A stretch of 17,104 nucleotides of DNA, from assembly GCA_002900555.1 (NCBI GenBank), contig MUGD01000038.1, positions 1 through 17,104 on the forward strand, read 5' to 3'. The position numbers and the translations under genes are program-made. The stretch is from Thermoplasmata archaeon M9B2D. Lineage in GTDB: Archaea > Thermoplasmatota > E2 > DHVEG-1. Shown in pieces: positions 7,658-14,694 of this stretch (the stretch's first letter is position 1; each line of letters starts with the position of its first letter). The notes beneath the pieces were generated by a model. That model saw only the letters and a list, made by a program, of their open reading frames with translations, did no database searches and was not told the origin of the DNA.

Positions 7658-7756
7658 CTTTTTGTATTTAGATAATATTATTAAAAATAATCATTAAAAT
7701 TGAATACTTCCTTTTAAGAAAACATCTTAAATCAACTAAAACCAGTATTCCCGGAG

Positions 7757-7763
7757 AAAAAAA
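7757..7763 (-). terminator. Oligo-T terminator of tRNA-Ala
   Basis: On the minus strand a run of seven T begins about 11 bases past the mature 3' end of tRNA-Ala. T-runs are the usual archaeal termination signal. Confidence 0.55.
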
Positions 7764-7773
7764 CAGAGAAGAG

Positions 7774-7845
7774 TGGACTCGTCGGGATTTGAACCCGAGG
7801 CCTCCCCCATGCCAAGGGGGCGATCTTCCGCTGATCTACGAGCCC
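7774..7845 (-). tRNA. tRNA-Ala (anticodon GGC)
   Basis: The minus strand folds into a full cloverleaf of 72 bases. The acceptor is GGGCTCG with CGAGTCC (one G-T pair), the anticodon stem is CCCCC/GGGGG around loop TTGGCAT, and the T arm is TCGGG-TTCAAAT-CCCGA with discriminator A. The anticodon GGC reads GCC and GCU alanine codons. The acceptor third pair is G-T in position 3-70, the alanine identity element. CCA is not encoded and no intron is present. Confidence 0.97.
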
Positions 7846-7872
7846 GGAGGACACCCTAGAACCACCATGAGC

Positions 7873-7883
7873 AAATAAAATTT
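7873..7883 (-). promoter_or_regulatory. Possible TATA box of tRNA-Ala
   Basis: Minus-strand AAATTTTATTT is centred about 33 bases ahead of the mature 5' end of tRNA-Ala, a fitting distance for a start a few bases before the tRNA. It faces away from the METTL5-like gene on the plus strand. Confidence 0.35.
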
Positions 7884-7930
7884 TTGGATACAAAACTATT
7901 AGTAAACAAATCACTCTTCACTGATTACAT

Positions 7931-8536
7931 ATGAAACAAAAACAATTAGAAATTCTCCTTCAACAAATCCCAAAACCAACTAAACCCATCCCTCACCTCG
8001 AGCAATACACGACCCCTGCGACGATCGCAGCAGACGTCATTTTCACCGCCTACAACTGGGGTGATATCCACGAGAAAACCATCGTTGATTTAGGATGCGG
8101 TACAGGAATTCTTGCGATAGGAGCATACATCATGGGAGCACACAAAGTAAGAGGATATGACGTCGACCCAAACGTTATCTCGATTGCAAAAGAATATGCA
8201 ACAAAAAACAACTACACAATCGAGTTTACCACCCAGGATATCAGCCAGATACAGACATCCTGCGACACCGTCCTTATGAATCCACCGTTCGGGGCACAAA
8301 AAGCAAATCTCCAAGCAGACAGAAAATTCATCGAAAAAGGATTTGAAATCGCTTCAGTGTTCTATTCATTCCATCTGAAAAAAACAATCCCATTTATCGA
8401 AAAAATGATCAACGCATTAAAGGGAGACATTACCTATCAAAAAGACTACGATTTCCCAATAAAATGGATTTTTGACTTCCATTACAAACAAGTCGTATCA
8501 TACAAAGTCGCCCTCCTACGAATCACCACACGCTAA
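7931..8536 (+). CDS. METTL5-like adenine N6-methyltransferase (rRNA)
   Basis: Class I SAM-dependent methyltransferase. It carries LEQYTTPATIAADV (23-36), the SAM loop DLGCGTGILAIGA (53-65), GYDVDP (75-80) and the catalytic NPPFG (117-121) of N6-adenine enzymes, followed by ADRKFIEKGFE and VFYSFH (143-148), all in the METTL5 arrangement. In animals METTL5 with TRMT112 makes m6A in helix 44 of 18S rRNA. Haloarchaeal 16S rRNA has m6A near the equivalent site, so this is the natural candidate in this organism (inference). The 201-residue length is usual. It is encoded divergently from tRNA-Ala, and the NYN-domain gene follows 88 bases after it. Third positions favour A and C. The ATG has no visible Shine-Dalgarno motif. 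Confidence 0.88.
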   Translation: MKQKQLEILLQQIPKPTKPIPHLEQYTTPATIAADVIFTAYNWGDIHEKTIVDLGCGTGILAIGAYIMGAHKVRGYDVDPNVISIAKEYATKNNYTIEFTTQDISQIQTSCDTVLMNPPFGAQKANLQADRKFIEKGFEIASVFYSFHLKKTIPFIEKMINALKGDITYQKDYDFPIKWIFDFHYKQVVSYKVALLRITTR

Positions 8537-8624
8537 TGAACCTGGATTAGAAACCGCCCATACACCAAAATGATAATAAAAGCCATGACAGTATACATCG
8601 TAGAAAAAAACAGTGTCGATAGAC

Positions 8625-9140
8625 ATGTCACAAGGAAGAAACAAAGATCAAAGAATCGGTGTGTTTGTTGATGTCCAAAACATGTACTATTCAGCAAAGA
8701 ATCTCTATAATAAAAAAGTAAACTTTAAGACATTATTAAAGGACGCAATCGCAGAGCGCCAACTCGTTCGAGCGATAGCCTATGTGATTAAGGCAGATGT
8801 CAAAGACGAACAAACGTTCTATACCGTCCTTGAAGAAATCGGTTTTGAAGTGCGCTCAAAGGACCTCCAGATATTCTACGGAGGGGCAAAGAAAGGCGAC
8901 TGGGATGTTGGCATTGCCATGGATGTCATGCGCCTTGCACCAAAGCTTGATACTGTCGTACTCATCAGCGGCGATGGAGATTTCTCCGATCTTCTTGAGC
9001 ATGCAAAAAGTCTCGGATGTAGAACCGAGGTCATGGCGTTTGGACGAACCACATCCCATAGGCTCATTGATGTTGCAGATCTATTTATTGACCTTGACAA
9101 AAACAACAAATACCTGCTTCCAAAGAAAAACAAAAACTAG
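8625..9140 (+). CDS. NYN/LabA-type (DUF88) nuclease-like protein
   Basis: PIN-related NYN domain, a fold that usually cleaves RNA with a metal held by acidic residues. Counting from the upstream GTG, the motifs are FVDVQNMYYSAKN (18-30) with Asp20, KGDWDVGIAMD (94-104) with Asp96/98/104, and ISGDGDFSDLL (118-128) with Asp121/123, so the acidic centre is complete and activity is likely. No fused OST-HTH or other RNA-binding domain is present. I place the start at the ATG four codons after an in-frame GTG (8613), because homologous residues begin soon after it; neither start has a ribosome binding site. A TATA-like GATAATAAAAG lies near 8570-8580. Substrate unknown. Confidence 0.87.
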   Translation: MSQGRNKDQRIGVFVDVQNMYYSAKNLYNKKVNFKTLLKDAIAERQLVRAIAYVIKADVKDEQTFYTVLEEIGFEVRSKDLQIFYGGAKKGDWDVGIAMDVMRLAPKLDTVVLISGDGDFSDLLEHAKSLGCRTEVMAFGRTTSHRLIDVADLFIDLDKNNKYLLPKKNKN

Positions 9141-9326
9141 AATATTTTAAAAACTCATCAGCTATTGACCCCTCACAAAAATCGAATCTATACGATGCGA
9201 AAGAAAAAACGATAACCCAGGACATACGACAAGAAACGAACATATGAAACAAGCAGGAAATATCCCTAATCCCTCTTCCCTAGCGCATCCGAAAAGATAA
9301 TAACATAGTACTTTATGTGCTTTCAG

Positions 9327-9336
9327 CTTAAAAAAT
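9327..9336 (+). promoter_or_regulatory. Candidate TATA box of the L15-secY operon
   Basis: CTTAAAAAAT centred about 33 bases ahead of the rpl15 start. The 215-base spacer behind it (from 9141) has no credible gene. It holds a small inverted repeat, ACATA-GTACTT-TATGT (9303-9318), and two tiny ATG frames (6 and 17 codons) that I do not trust. Confidence 0.35.
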
Positions 9337-9364
9337 ACAAAGAAGAAAGTGGAATGTGATTGAT

Positions 9365-9760
9365 GTGGCACGAACAAAGACAAAGAAATTCAGAGGATCC
9401 ATGACCCATGGAAAAGGAAAGAAAGGCGGACGTGGCGCTGGGTTACGCGGTGGCAAAGGAAACGCTGGACTACATAAACACAAGTTTGGTTATATGTTGA
9501 AATACATGCCAGATCATTTCGGTGTTCATGGGTTTAAACGGGACCCAAGTCTTATCAAGGAATCCAAAATCATCAACGTTGGCCAGTTAGATGAAAAATT
9601 CCATGGAAAGAAAGAAATCGACCTTTCAAAAGAGGGGTTTGATAAGCTCCTCGGTAGCGGAATCGTCGAACACGGATATAAAATCACAGTGAAATCCGCG
9701 TCTCAAAAAGCAATCGACAAAATTGCGAAACACGGCGGGGAAGTAACAATAGAAGAATAA
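9365..9760 (+). CDS. rpl15: Large-subunit ribosomal protein L15 (uL15)
   Basis: Binds 23S rRNA late in large-subunit assembly. The basic glycine-rich N-terminus is typical (KTKKFRGSMTHGKGKKGGRG, then GAGLRGGKGNAGLHKHK), and the C-terminal globular part includes IINVGQLDEKF and the end HGGEVTIEE. I choose the GTG giving MARTKTKKFRG (131 residues), since the family starts a few residues before TKKFRGS and GTGAT sits 4 bases ahead; the in-frame GTG at 9356 adds three residues. It is the first gene of the unit: S5 and L30, its usual upstream neighbours in archaeal spc clusters, are absent, and a NYN gene lies there instead. secY follows after 11 bases. Confidence 0.95.
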   Translation: MARTKTKKFRGSMTHGKGKKGGRGAGLRGGKGNAGLHKHKFGYMLKYMPDHFGVHGFKRDPSLIKESKIINVGQLDEKFHGKKEIDLSKEGFDKLLGSGIVEHGYKITVKSASQKAIDKIAKHGGEVTIEE

Positions 9761-9771
9761 GGGTTTTTACT

Positions 9772-11319
9772 ATGGCAGAAGAGAAAAAGAGCCGGTTATA
9801 TGCCTTAAAACCGATTATAGAACGCTGGCCTGCAGTGCAAAAGCCAGAGGTCCATGTAAACTTCCGGTCCAAGATATTCTGGACAGTCCTGTGCTTGATT
9901 CTCTATTTTATTCTCACCAATATCATGATTTATGGGGTAAGTGGCACGGTCTTGGACATGTTTGCCAGTTATCGTGCCATTATGGCGGGTGCATCAGGTT
10001 CCATTATGCATCTTGGTATCGGACCGATTGTCACCGCATCAATTATTCTTCAGCTTTTTGTTGGTGCAAAAATCATTAAACTTGATCTCACAAAAAAAGA
10101 GGATAAAGCGATCTACCAAGGAACACAGAAAGTCCTTGTCATTGCCATGATCTTCATTGAAGCAGTACCTCAGGTCTATGGATATCTAAGCCCAAGCGAT
10201 GGTCTGATTGCCATGGTAGGTGGCAAGGCAATGGCTGATATTATCATCATTTTACAGCTGTTCATGGGAGCCTACCTAGTGTTCCTGATGGATGAACTGA
10301 TCTCAAAATGGGGCATAGGCTCTGGTATCTCCCTGTTTATCGCTGCTGGAGTGTCACAAGCTATTTTCACCGGACTGTTCAACTGGTTGCCTGGAACATC
10401 GGCACAACCTATAAGCATCTCAAATCCCCCTGCTGGAACGATCCCTGGGACGTATTACATTGCATCACAGATGACATTAGGTGAAATGGTGGATGGTGGA
10501 TTCCAGTATTTGTTTATCGGTCATAGTGGATTTCAAAACGCAATTGTCCCCCTGCTTGGAACTATCGTCGTGTTCCTTATTGTGACATTCACAGAATCAT
10601 CACGGATTGAACTACCGCTTGCCCATGCAAAAGTACGGGGTGCTCGAGGTCGTTACCCAATCCGACTTATCTATGCGTCGAACATTCCTGTAATTTTGAT
10701 GTCTGCGCTTCTTGCAAATGTTAATATGTTTGCGCTGCTGTTTTACACCCATCCAGGACTTAAAGGGTTACCAGGCATCGGTGGACAATGGTGGATAGGG
10801 GCATATGACACGTCCGCAGGGTCAACCATGCCATATGCAGGAGGAGCGTGGTATCTGTCAAACCTCAACGGCGTCAACAGCTGGCTCATCCCTATCCTGA
10901 GTGGAGGGTATGGTGGTCATGCACCATGGCAATTCGCGCTGAAAACTATTATCTACATATCGATAATGATTTTTGGGTCTATTCTGTTTGCGAAATTCTG
11001 GATTGAAACGACAGATATGGGTCCTACCGCTGTCGCCCGACAAATCCAGAAATCCGGGATGGTCATGCCAGGATTCCGGCGGGATCCTCGTGTGCTTGGC
11101 AGGGTACTAGAACGATACATCCCAGTGGTCACCGTGATTGGTGGTGCCGCGGTCGGTGCACTTGCTGCAGGGGCTGATGCCATTGGTACTGTCGGAAATG
11201 CAAGTGGGACAGGGGTACTGTTAACCGTGGGGATCATGATTCAACTCTATGAACAGATTGCAAAAGAGCAGGCTATGGAGATGCATCCAATACTACGAGG
11301 ATTCTTCGGAGCGGAATAG
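9772..11319 (+). CDS. secY: Preprotein translocase subunit SecY (Sec61 alpha)
   Basis: The protein-conducting channel of the cytoplasmic membrane, working with SecE and Sec61-beta. About ten hydrophobic segments are visible, beginning near residue 35. The plug and TM2 region reads GASGSIMHLGIGPIVTASII (73-92), followed by GIGSGISLFIAAG (181-193). The cytoplasmic loop ESSRIELPLAHAKVRGARGRYP (275-296, TM6-7) and the second loop QKSGMVMPGFRRDPR (426-440, TM8-9) are the ribosome-docking loops, with the expected arginines. The 515 residues exceed the 430-490 common elsewhere. The surplus lies in two outer loops, about 205-245 and 327-385, both rich in Gly, Pro and Ser. It ends with TAG overlapping a GTG. 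No clear Shine-Dalgarno motif precedes the ATG. Confidence 0.97.
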   Translation: MAEEKKSRLYALKPIIERWPAVQKPEVHVNFRSKIFWTVLCLILYFILTNIMIYGVSGTVLDMFASYRAIMAGASGSIMHLGIGPIVTASIILQLFVGAKIIKLDLTKKEDKAIYQGTQKVLVIAMIFIEAVPQVYGYLSPSDGLIAMVGGKAMADIIIILQLFMGAYLVFLMDELISKWGIGSGISLFIAAGVSQAIFTGLFNWLPGTSAQPISISNPPAGTIPGTYYIASQMTLGEMVDGGFQYLFIGHSGFQNAIVPLLGTIVVFLIVTFTESSRIELPLAHAKVRGARGRYPIRLIYASNIPVILMSALLANVNMFALLFYTHPGLKGLPGIGGQWWIGAYDTSAGSTMPYAGGAWYLSNLNGVNSWLIPILSGGYGGHAPWQFALKTIIYISIMIFGSILFAKFWIETTDMGPTAVARQIQKSGMVMPGFRRDPRVLGRVLERYIPVVTVIGGAAVGALAAGADAIGTVGNASGTGVLLTVGIMIQLYEQIAKEQAMEMHPILRGFFGAE

Positions 11320-11330
11320 TGAGGAAAACC

Positions 11331-11879
11331 ATGGGAGTCATTGTTGTGACCGGCATCCCTGGGGTGGGGAAGACCACGGTGATGCAAAAGGCAGCGGAAG
11401 GTATGGACATCAGCTTTGTCACCTTTGGGTCTGTTATGATCGATATCGCTAAAGAACTCAAATTAGTAAAAGATAGGGATGAGATGAGAAAACTTACTTT
11501 GGACCAACAAAAACAACTGCAGATAAAAACCGCTGAGAAAGTCGGAAAAATGAAAAACGTCATCGTCGACACCCATTGTACCGTGAAAACACCAAAAGGA
11601 TACATGCCAGGTCTCCCGGAATGGGTGTTAAAGCAATTACACCCGACCGCTATTGTCATCGTCGAAGCAGACCCGCAGGAAATCTACAATAGACGGGCAA
11701 AGGACACGACACGGAACCGAGACCCTGATACTGTTGAAAAGATTGCAGAGCATCAGATGATGAACCGCGCGGCGGCCATGTCCTACGCAACGTTAACAGG
11801 TGCGACCGTGAAAATCGTGTATAACCATGACGATGCTTTGGATGCAGCAGTCAAAGAAGCCGAGCCGGTGATACGATGA
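11331..11879 (+). CDS. adkA: Archaeal adenylate kinase
   Basis: Interconverts ATP + AMP and 2 ADP. It is the archaeal AdkA type, a P-loop protein distinct from bacterial Adk, and it classically sits next to secY. Counting from the ATG: VVTGIPGVGKTTV (5-17) is the P-loop, VDTHCTVKTPKGYMPGLP (79-96) is the NMP-binding region, IVIVEADPQEIYNRR (107-121) precedes the lid, and TRNRDPDT follows. Length is 182 residues. A GTG overlapping the secY stop (TAGTG) would add four residues; I prefer the ATG because the first beta strand starts immediately after it and a GTGAGG run lies just upstream. It overlaps the next gene by 4 bases. Confidence 0.95.
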   Translation: MGVIVVTGIPGVGKTTVMQKAAEGMDISFVTFGSVMIDIAKELKLVKDRDEMRKLTLDQQKQLQIKTAEKVGKMKNVIVDTHCTVKTPKGYMPGLPEWVLKQLHPTAIVIVEADPQEIYNRRAKDTTRNRDPDTVEKIAEHQMMNRAAAMSYATLTGATVKIVYNHDDALDAAVKEAEPVIR

Positions 11880-12544
11880 GAAAACTTGATGATGTCGCAC
11901 AAGCCGGGCAAATGATTCTTTTAATGCTTCTGCTCTTTGTTATGATTTTTATCTTCGGAAATGAAAGCATCAGAAGCGTCGTCGCACTCTCCCTTAACAC
12001 TGTGTTTGCACCCATAATCGGATTTGGCGGTGCAAACCCCTTACTAACCATTATGCTTGCCGGCATCATTGTCGTGTTTCTGTCTTCATTCTTTACTCAT
12101 GTTTTTACCGATTGGAAAGCGATGGGCCAGGCCCAGGAAGCAAGCAAGGCATTTAACAAGGAGATTACTAAGGCAAGAAGGGAAGGAAACACCAATCGTG
12201 TACAGAAACTTATGAAGATGCAGCCGCAGATCATGCGTATGACGACTCAGTCATCCGGTGGGATGATGAAGTCGATGTTCTTCTTATTTATCTTCATCGC
12301 TCCTATCTTCATCTGGCTAACCTATTTCCTTGGCAGTATTGTGTACTATCAGTATTTCACGGTCCCTTGGGGCACCGGCGTTTCTTTATTCGGACGTGAT
12401 GGGTTTCTTATGTCGAATTGGTTTTTCCTGTACATGCTTTTTTCGTTCCTTGCAGGTCAGTTAATACGGCAGTCTTTTAAATGGATTAGCTGGTCGAGCT
12501 GGTGGCAAAATATTAGGAAAACCATTAGACCATCCGCGAAATAG
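11876..12544 (+). CDS. DUF106 membrane insertase (archaeal YidC/EMC3-type, Ylp1)
   Basis: Member of the Oxa1/YidC/Get1/EMC3 superfamily that helps insert membrane proteins, often encoded beside SecY. Four hydrophobic segments are visible: about 11-28, 55-75, 132-152 and 181-199. Between the second and third lies a charged stretch (78-125) including FNKEITKARREGNTNRVQKL, the cytoplasmic coiled-coil typical of the family, followed by a Met-rich part (MKMQPQIMRMTTQSSGGMM) that recalls the client- or SRP-like surface. The 222-residue length is normal for archaeal members. The start overlaps adkA as ATGA and has a strong GGTGAT motif 3 bases ahead, inside adkA, so translational coupling is likely. 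Confidence 0.9.
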   Translation: MRKLDDVAQAGQMILLMLLLFVMIFIFGNESIRSVVALSLNTVFAPIIGFGGANPLLTIMLAGIIVVFLSSFFTHVFTDWKAMGQAQEASKAFNKEITKARREGNTNRVQKLMKMQPQIMRMTTQSSGGMMKSMFFLFIFIAPIFIWLTYFLGSIVYYQYFTVPWGTGVSLFGRDGFLMSNWFFLYMLFSFLAGQLIRQSFKWISWSSWWQNIRKTIRPSAK

Positions 12545-12551
12545 GGGAACC

Positions 12552-13079
12552 ATGGTAACGATCACAATCAGTGGTCTTCCCGGGACGGGGAAAACAACAA
12601 TTGCTAGGCTTTTAGAAAAACACCTTGGGTTGCGATATGTGTATTCAGGTGAGATCTTCCGGAAGCTTGCAAAGAAACATAGGATGTCTCTGGAGGAATT
12701 CGGTAGGTATTGTGAGTCCCATAGAGAGATCGATGAAGAACTTGACCAGTATCAGCTTCGTATTTTACGGCAAGGAAACATCATCGTTGAAGGCCGTATC
12801 TCCGGCTGGCTTGCATACCGGAACAATATCCCTGCAGTGAAGGTCCTGCTTCAGGCGGATATCGATATCCGTGCCGGTCGTATTGTAAAACGAGAACAAG
12901 GAGATATCAAGAAACGGAAACAAGAGATCCTACACCGGGAAAAAAGTGAGGCAACCCGATATAAAAACTATTACGGCATTGAAATCAGTAACACCTCGAT
13001 TTATGATATCATCATTGACACAGGGGATAAAACCCCAACGGAAATCCTTGGGATTATTCTTAGGTATCTGAAGGAATAA
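12552..13079 (+). CDS. cmk: Archaeal cytidylate kinase
   Basis: Phosphorylates CMP and dCMP with ATP, feeding CTP pools, which also supply CarS. It is a short P-loop kinase of the archaeal Cmk type. Motifs are ISGLPGTGKTTIARLLEKHL (6-25), YSGEIFRKLAK (31-41), which contacts the nucleotide, VEGRISGWLA (79-88), and a lid region RAGRIVKREQGD rich in arginine. The 175-residue length is typical. It begins 7 bases after the DUF106 gene and continues the operon. The sequence just before its ATG (AACCATGG) is the same as before adkA, and no canonical Shine-Dalgarno motif is present. Confidence 0.94.
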   Translation: MVTITISGLPGTGKTTIARLLEKHLGLRYVYSGEIFRKLAKKHRMSLEEFGRYCESHREIDEELDQYQLRILRQGNIIVEGRISGWLAYRNNIPAVKVLLQADIDIRAGRIVKREQGDIKKRKQEILHREKSEATRYKNYYGIEISNTSIYDIIIDTGDKTPTEILGIILRYLKE

Positions 13080-13084
13080 ACGAG

Positions 13085-13093
13085 TTTTTATAT
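13085..13093 (+). promoter_or_regulatory. Internal TATA box ahead of cbf5
   Basis: TTTTTATAT in the 40-base cmk-cbf5 gap, centred about 30 bases ahead of the cbf5 ATG. The expected start lies within about 4 bases of the ATG, which suggests a leaderless cbf5 transcript in addition to operon read-through. Confidence 0.5.
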
Positions 13094-13119
13094 CCTCCTC
13101 TATTATTCTGTGAGTTGGC

Positions 13120-14121
13120 ATGTCTGAGAAAATGAGTATGTTGCCTTCGTTGAAACAAAGGAAACGACTGATAAAGGCGTCAGCGACGACCAATGCACAT
13201 TACGGGAAGGCCCCCGCGCAGCGCACGGTTCGGGAGTTGTTACAGAATGGTTTTATCAATCTTGATAAACCTGCAGGTCCAACCTCCCATCAGGTGGTTT
13301 CTTGGGTGAAAGAAATCTTTGAAATCGAAAAAGCAGGACATGGGGGGACGCTTGATCCCGCAGTTACTGGTGTGCTTCCTATTGCTCTTGGCGATGCTCC
13401 TCGTGCGTTACAGGTGCTTCTGGTCGCAGGAAAGGAGTACATTGCCCTGATGAAACTGCATAAGCAGGTTGATGAAAAGAAGATACGGGAGGTCTGTACA
13501 AGCTTTGTCGGGAAAATTTCTCAGATGCCACCGGTGCGATCTGCTGTGAAGCGGGTGCGACGGACACGAGAGGTATACTACCTTGAGATCCTTGAGATAC
13601 AAGGGACAGAGGTGTTGTTCCGTGTCGGCTGCGAAGCAGGTACGTACATCCGGACCTTATGTGTTGATATCGGGAAGAAGCTTGGGTGTGGCGCACAGCT
13701 TACTGAGCTACGGCGGACGAGGGTTGGTACCATCACAGAGGACTCGGCAGTGAGCCTGCAGGATGTAAAGGATGCATATGTCTTCTGGAAGGAGGAAGAT
13801 GACGAGACCGAACTTCGAAGGACGATTTTATCTATGGAACGACTTCTTGAGGTTGTTCCAAAGATTGTGGTGCGTGATTCGGCAATCGACGCGTTGTGTC
13901 ATGGAGCGAATCTCGCGGTGCCAGGGGTGGTTGAAATCGACGAGAACATAAAAGTAGGTGAGATAGCAGCCGTCATGTCACTTAAGGGTGAAGGGGTCGC
14001 CCTGGTTTCAATGGAGCTTCCTTCAGAGCAGGTTATTGAAAAAGACACAGGTCTGTGTGCGTCTCTTGAACGGGTGTTGATGAATAAAGGCACGTATCCA
14101 TCCATCTGGAAAAAGACATAA
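13120..14121 (+). CDS. cbf5: H/ACA RNP pseudouridine synthase Cbf5 (archaeal TruB)
   Basis: Catalytic subunit of the H/ACA guide RNP that makes pseudouridine in rRNA, and with Nop10/Gar1 also Psi55 in tRNA. Visible parts are GFINLDKPAGPTSHQVVSWV (44-63), the catalytic loop GHGGTLDPAVTGVLPIALG (73-91) with Asp79, PPVRSAVKRVRRTREVY (137-153), EAGTYIRTLCVDIG (172-185) and a C-terminal PUA domain from about 248 (VPKIVVRDSAIDALCHGANL) to 323. Length 333 is standard. The N-terminus starts with MSEKMSM; a later in-frame ATG exists at residue 5 or 7. L34e and L14e, often found between cmk and cbf5 in other archaea, are missing. tRNA-Ser follows after 28 bases on the same strand. Confidence 0.96.
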   Translation: MSEKMSMLPSLKQRKRLIKASATTNAHYGKAPAQRTVRELLQNGFINLDKPAGPTSHQVVSWVKEIFEIEKAGHGGTLDPAVTGVLPIALGDAPRALQVLLVAGKEYIALMKLHKQVDEKKIREVCTSFVGKISQMPPVRSAVKRVRRTREVYYLEILEIQGTEVLFRVGCEAGTYIRTLCVDIGKKLGCGAQLTELRRTRVGTITEDSAVSLQDVKDAYVFWKEEDDETELRRTILSMERLLEVVPKIVVRDSAIDALCHGANLAVPGVVEIDENIKVGEIAAVMSLKGEGVALVSMELPSEQVIEKDTGLCASLERVLMNKGTYPSIWKKT

Positions 14122-14149
14122 AGAGGAATGACATTGCGGTCGTATTCAT

Positions 14150-14235
14150 GCCGAGGTGGCTCAGACTGGTACGGCGCGAGCCTGGAAAGCTCGTGGGGCA
14201 TCCGCTCCGCAGGAGTTCAAATCTCCTCCTCGGCG
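14150..14235 (+). tRNA. tRNA-Ser (anticodon GGA)
   Basis: An 86-base class II tRNA. The acceptor is GCCGAGG with CCTCGGC and discriminator G, the anticodon stem is CGAGC/GCTCG around CTGGAAA (anticodon GGA, reading UCC/UCU), the long variable arm is TGGGGCATCCGCTCCGC, and the T arm is AGGAG-TTCAAAT-CTCCT. G73 and the long arm are serine identity features. CCA is not encoded. It lies just after cbf5 and may be processed from the same transcript; short T-runs follow (14239-14242). Its 3' end is imperfectly repeated 1.38 kb downstream. Confidence 0.97.
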
Positions 14236-14236
14236 T
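14219..14236 (+). repeat. attL-like repeat: 3' end of tRNA-Ser
   Basis: AAATCTCCTCCTCGGCGT covers the T-arm 3' strand, acceptor 3' strand, discriminator and one base beyond. It matches 15598-15615 at 16 of 18 positions in direct orientation. Integrases of many archaeal elements recombine at exactly this part of tRNA genes. Confidence 0.55.
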
Positions 14237-14325
14237 AATTTTACAACTTTTGAATATAATTGTATGTCTAGATATGGGAGTTTGTATTAATATCCAGATA
14301 GGTTCAAATTCCTTCCCCTGCATTT

Positions 14326-14673
14326 TCAACAAGGTGCGCAGACGGATTTCTTATCGATGAGTTTTATTATTTTAACAAGGTGTTCTTCATCTATCTCCGC
14401 AACTGAACTGATTTTAATATGCCTCATTGTTTTACCGGTTCCTTCAAACAATCTTATTTCTTCTTTGTTTAATCCAGTAATTGCAAAACCAACATGCACA
14501 CGATTTTTCAATGCAGCAATATAAAACTTACCTCCAGCATATGTTACGGCACCCCACATCATTTTTTCTTCACAACCTGGAAGCGTTTTTATGAAGATTT
14601 TTCGTACTTTTTGAAGAATTTCTTTCTGCGGTGATTTTTGTTTTTCGATATACGTATCTACCAATGTATTCAT
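14326..14673 (-). CDS. DUF1801 (YdhG-like) domain protein
   Basis: Small cytosolic protein of the DUF1801 family, function not established. The pattern is clear: TYIEKQKSPQKEILQKVRKI (7-26), EEKMMWGAVTYAGGKFYIAA (35-54), VHVGFAITG (59-67) and the hallmark FEGTGKTMRHIKIS (76-89), then a helical end with KIIKLIDKK. The 115-residue length is normal for the single-domain form. It ends in an unusual VCAPC tail. A strong GGTGA motif lies 6 bases ahead of the ATG. It starts 21 bases after the methyltransferase on the same strand, so the two form a small operon. Base composition is AT-rich, and the family is widespread in bacteria, which fits horizontal acquisition. Confidence 0.88.
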   Translation of the reverse strand: MNTLVDTYIEKQKSPQKEILQKVRKIFIKTLPGCEEKMMWGAVTYAGGKFYIAALKNRVHVGFAITGLNKEEIRLFEGTGKTMRHIKISSVAEIDEEHLVKIIKLIDKKSVCAPC

Positions 14674-14694
14674 ATCATCTCACCATCACTTTTA

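Noticed and set aside
7668..7692. AT palindrome (AATAATATTATT-like) in the spacer ahead of the regulator.
   Set aside because: In such AT-rich sequence short palindromes are expected, and it is not placed as a promoter or terminator.
9194..9289. GATGCG and CGCATC as a long-range stem for an RNA ahead of rpl15.
   Set aside because: Only six pairs across an 84-base loop, with no further pairing; expected by chance.
9195..9297. Two tiny ATG frames (MRKKKR, and a 17-codon frame from 9244) ahead of rpl15, considered as leader peptides.
   Set aside because: No ribosome binding site, no codon signal and no terminator or attenuator structure to go with them.
9162..9383. Minus-strand 73-codon frame ahead of rpl15, hydrophobic and Phe-rich.
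   Set aside because: Its start runs into rpl15, and its composition is what the complement of A-rich non-coding DNA gives.
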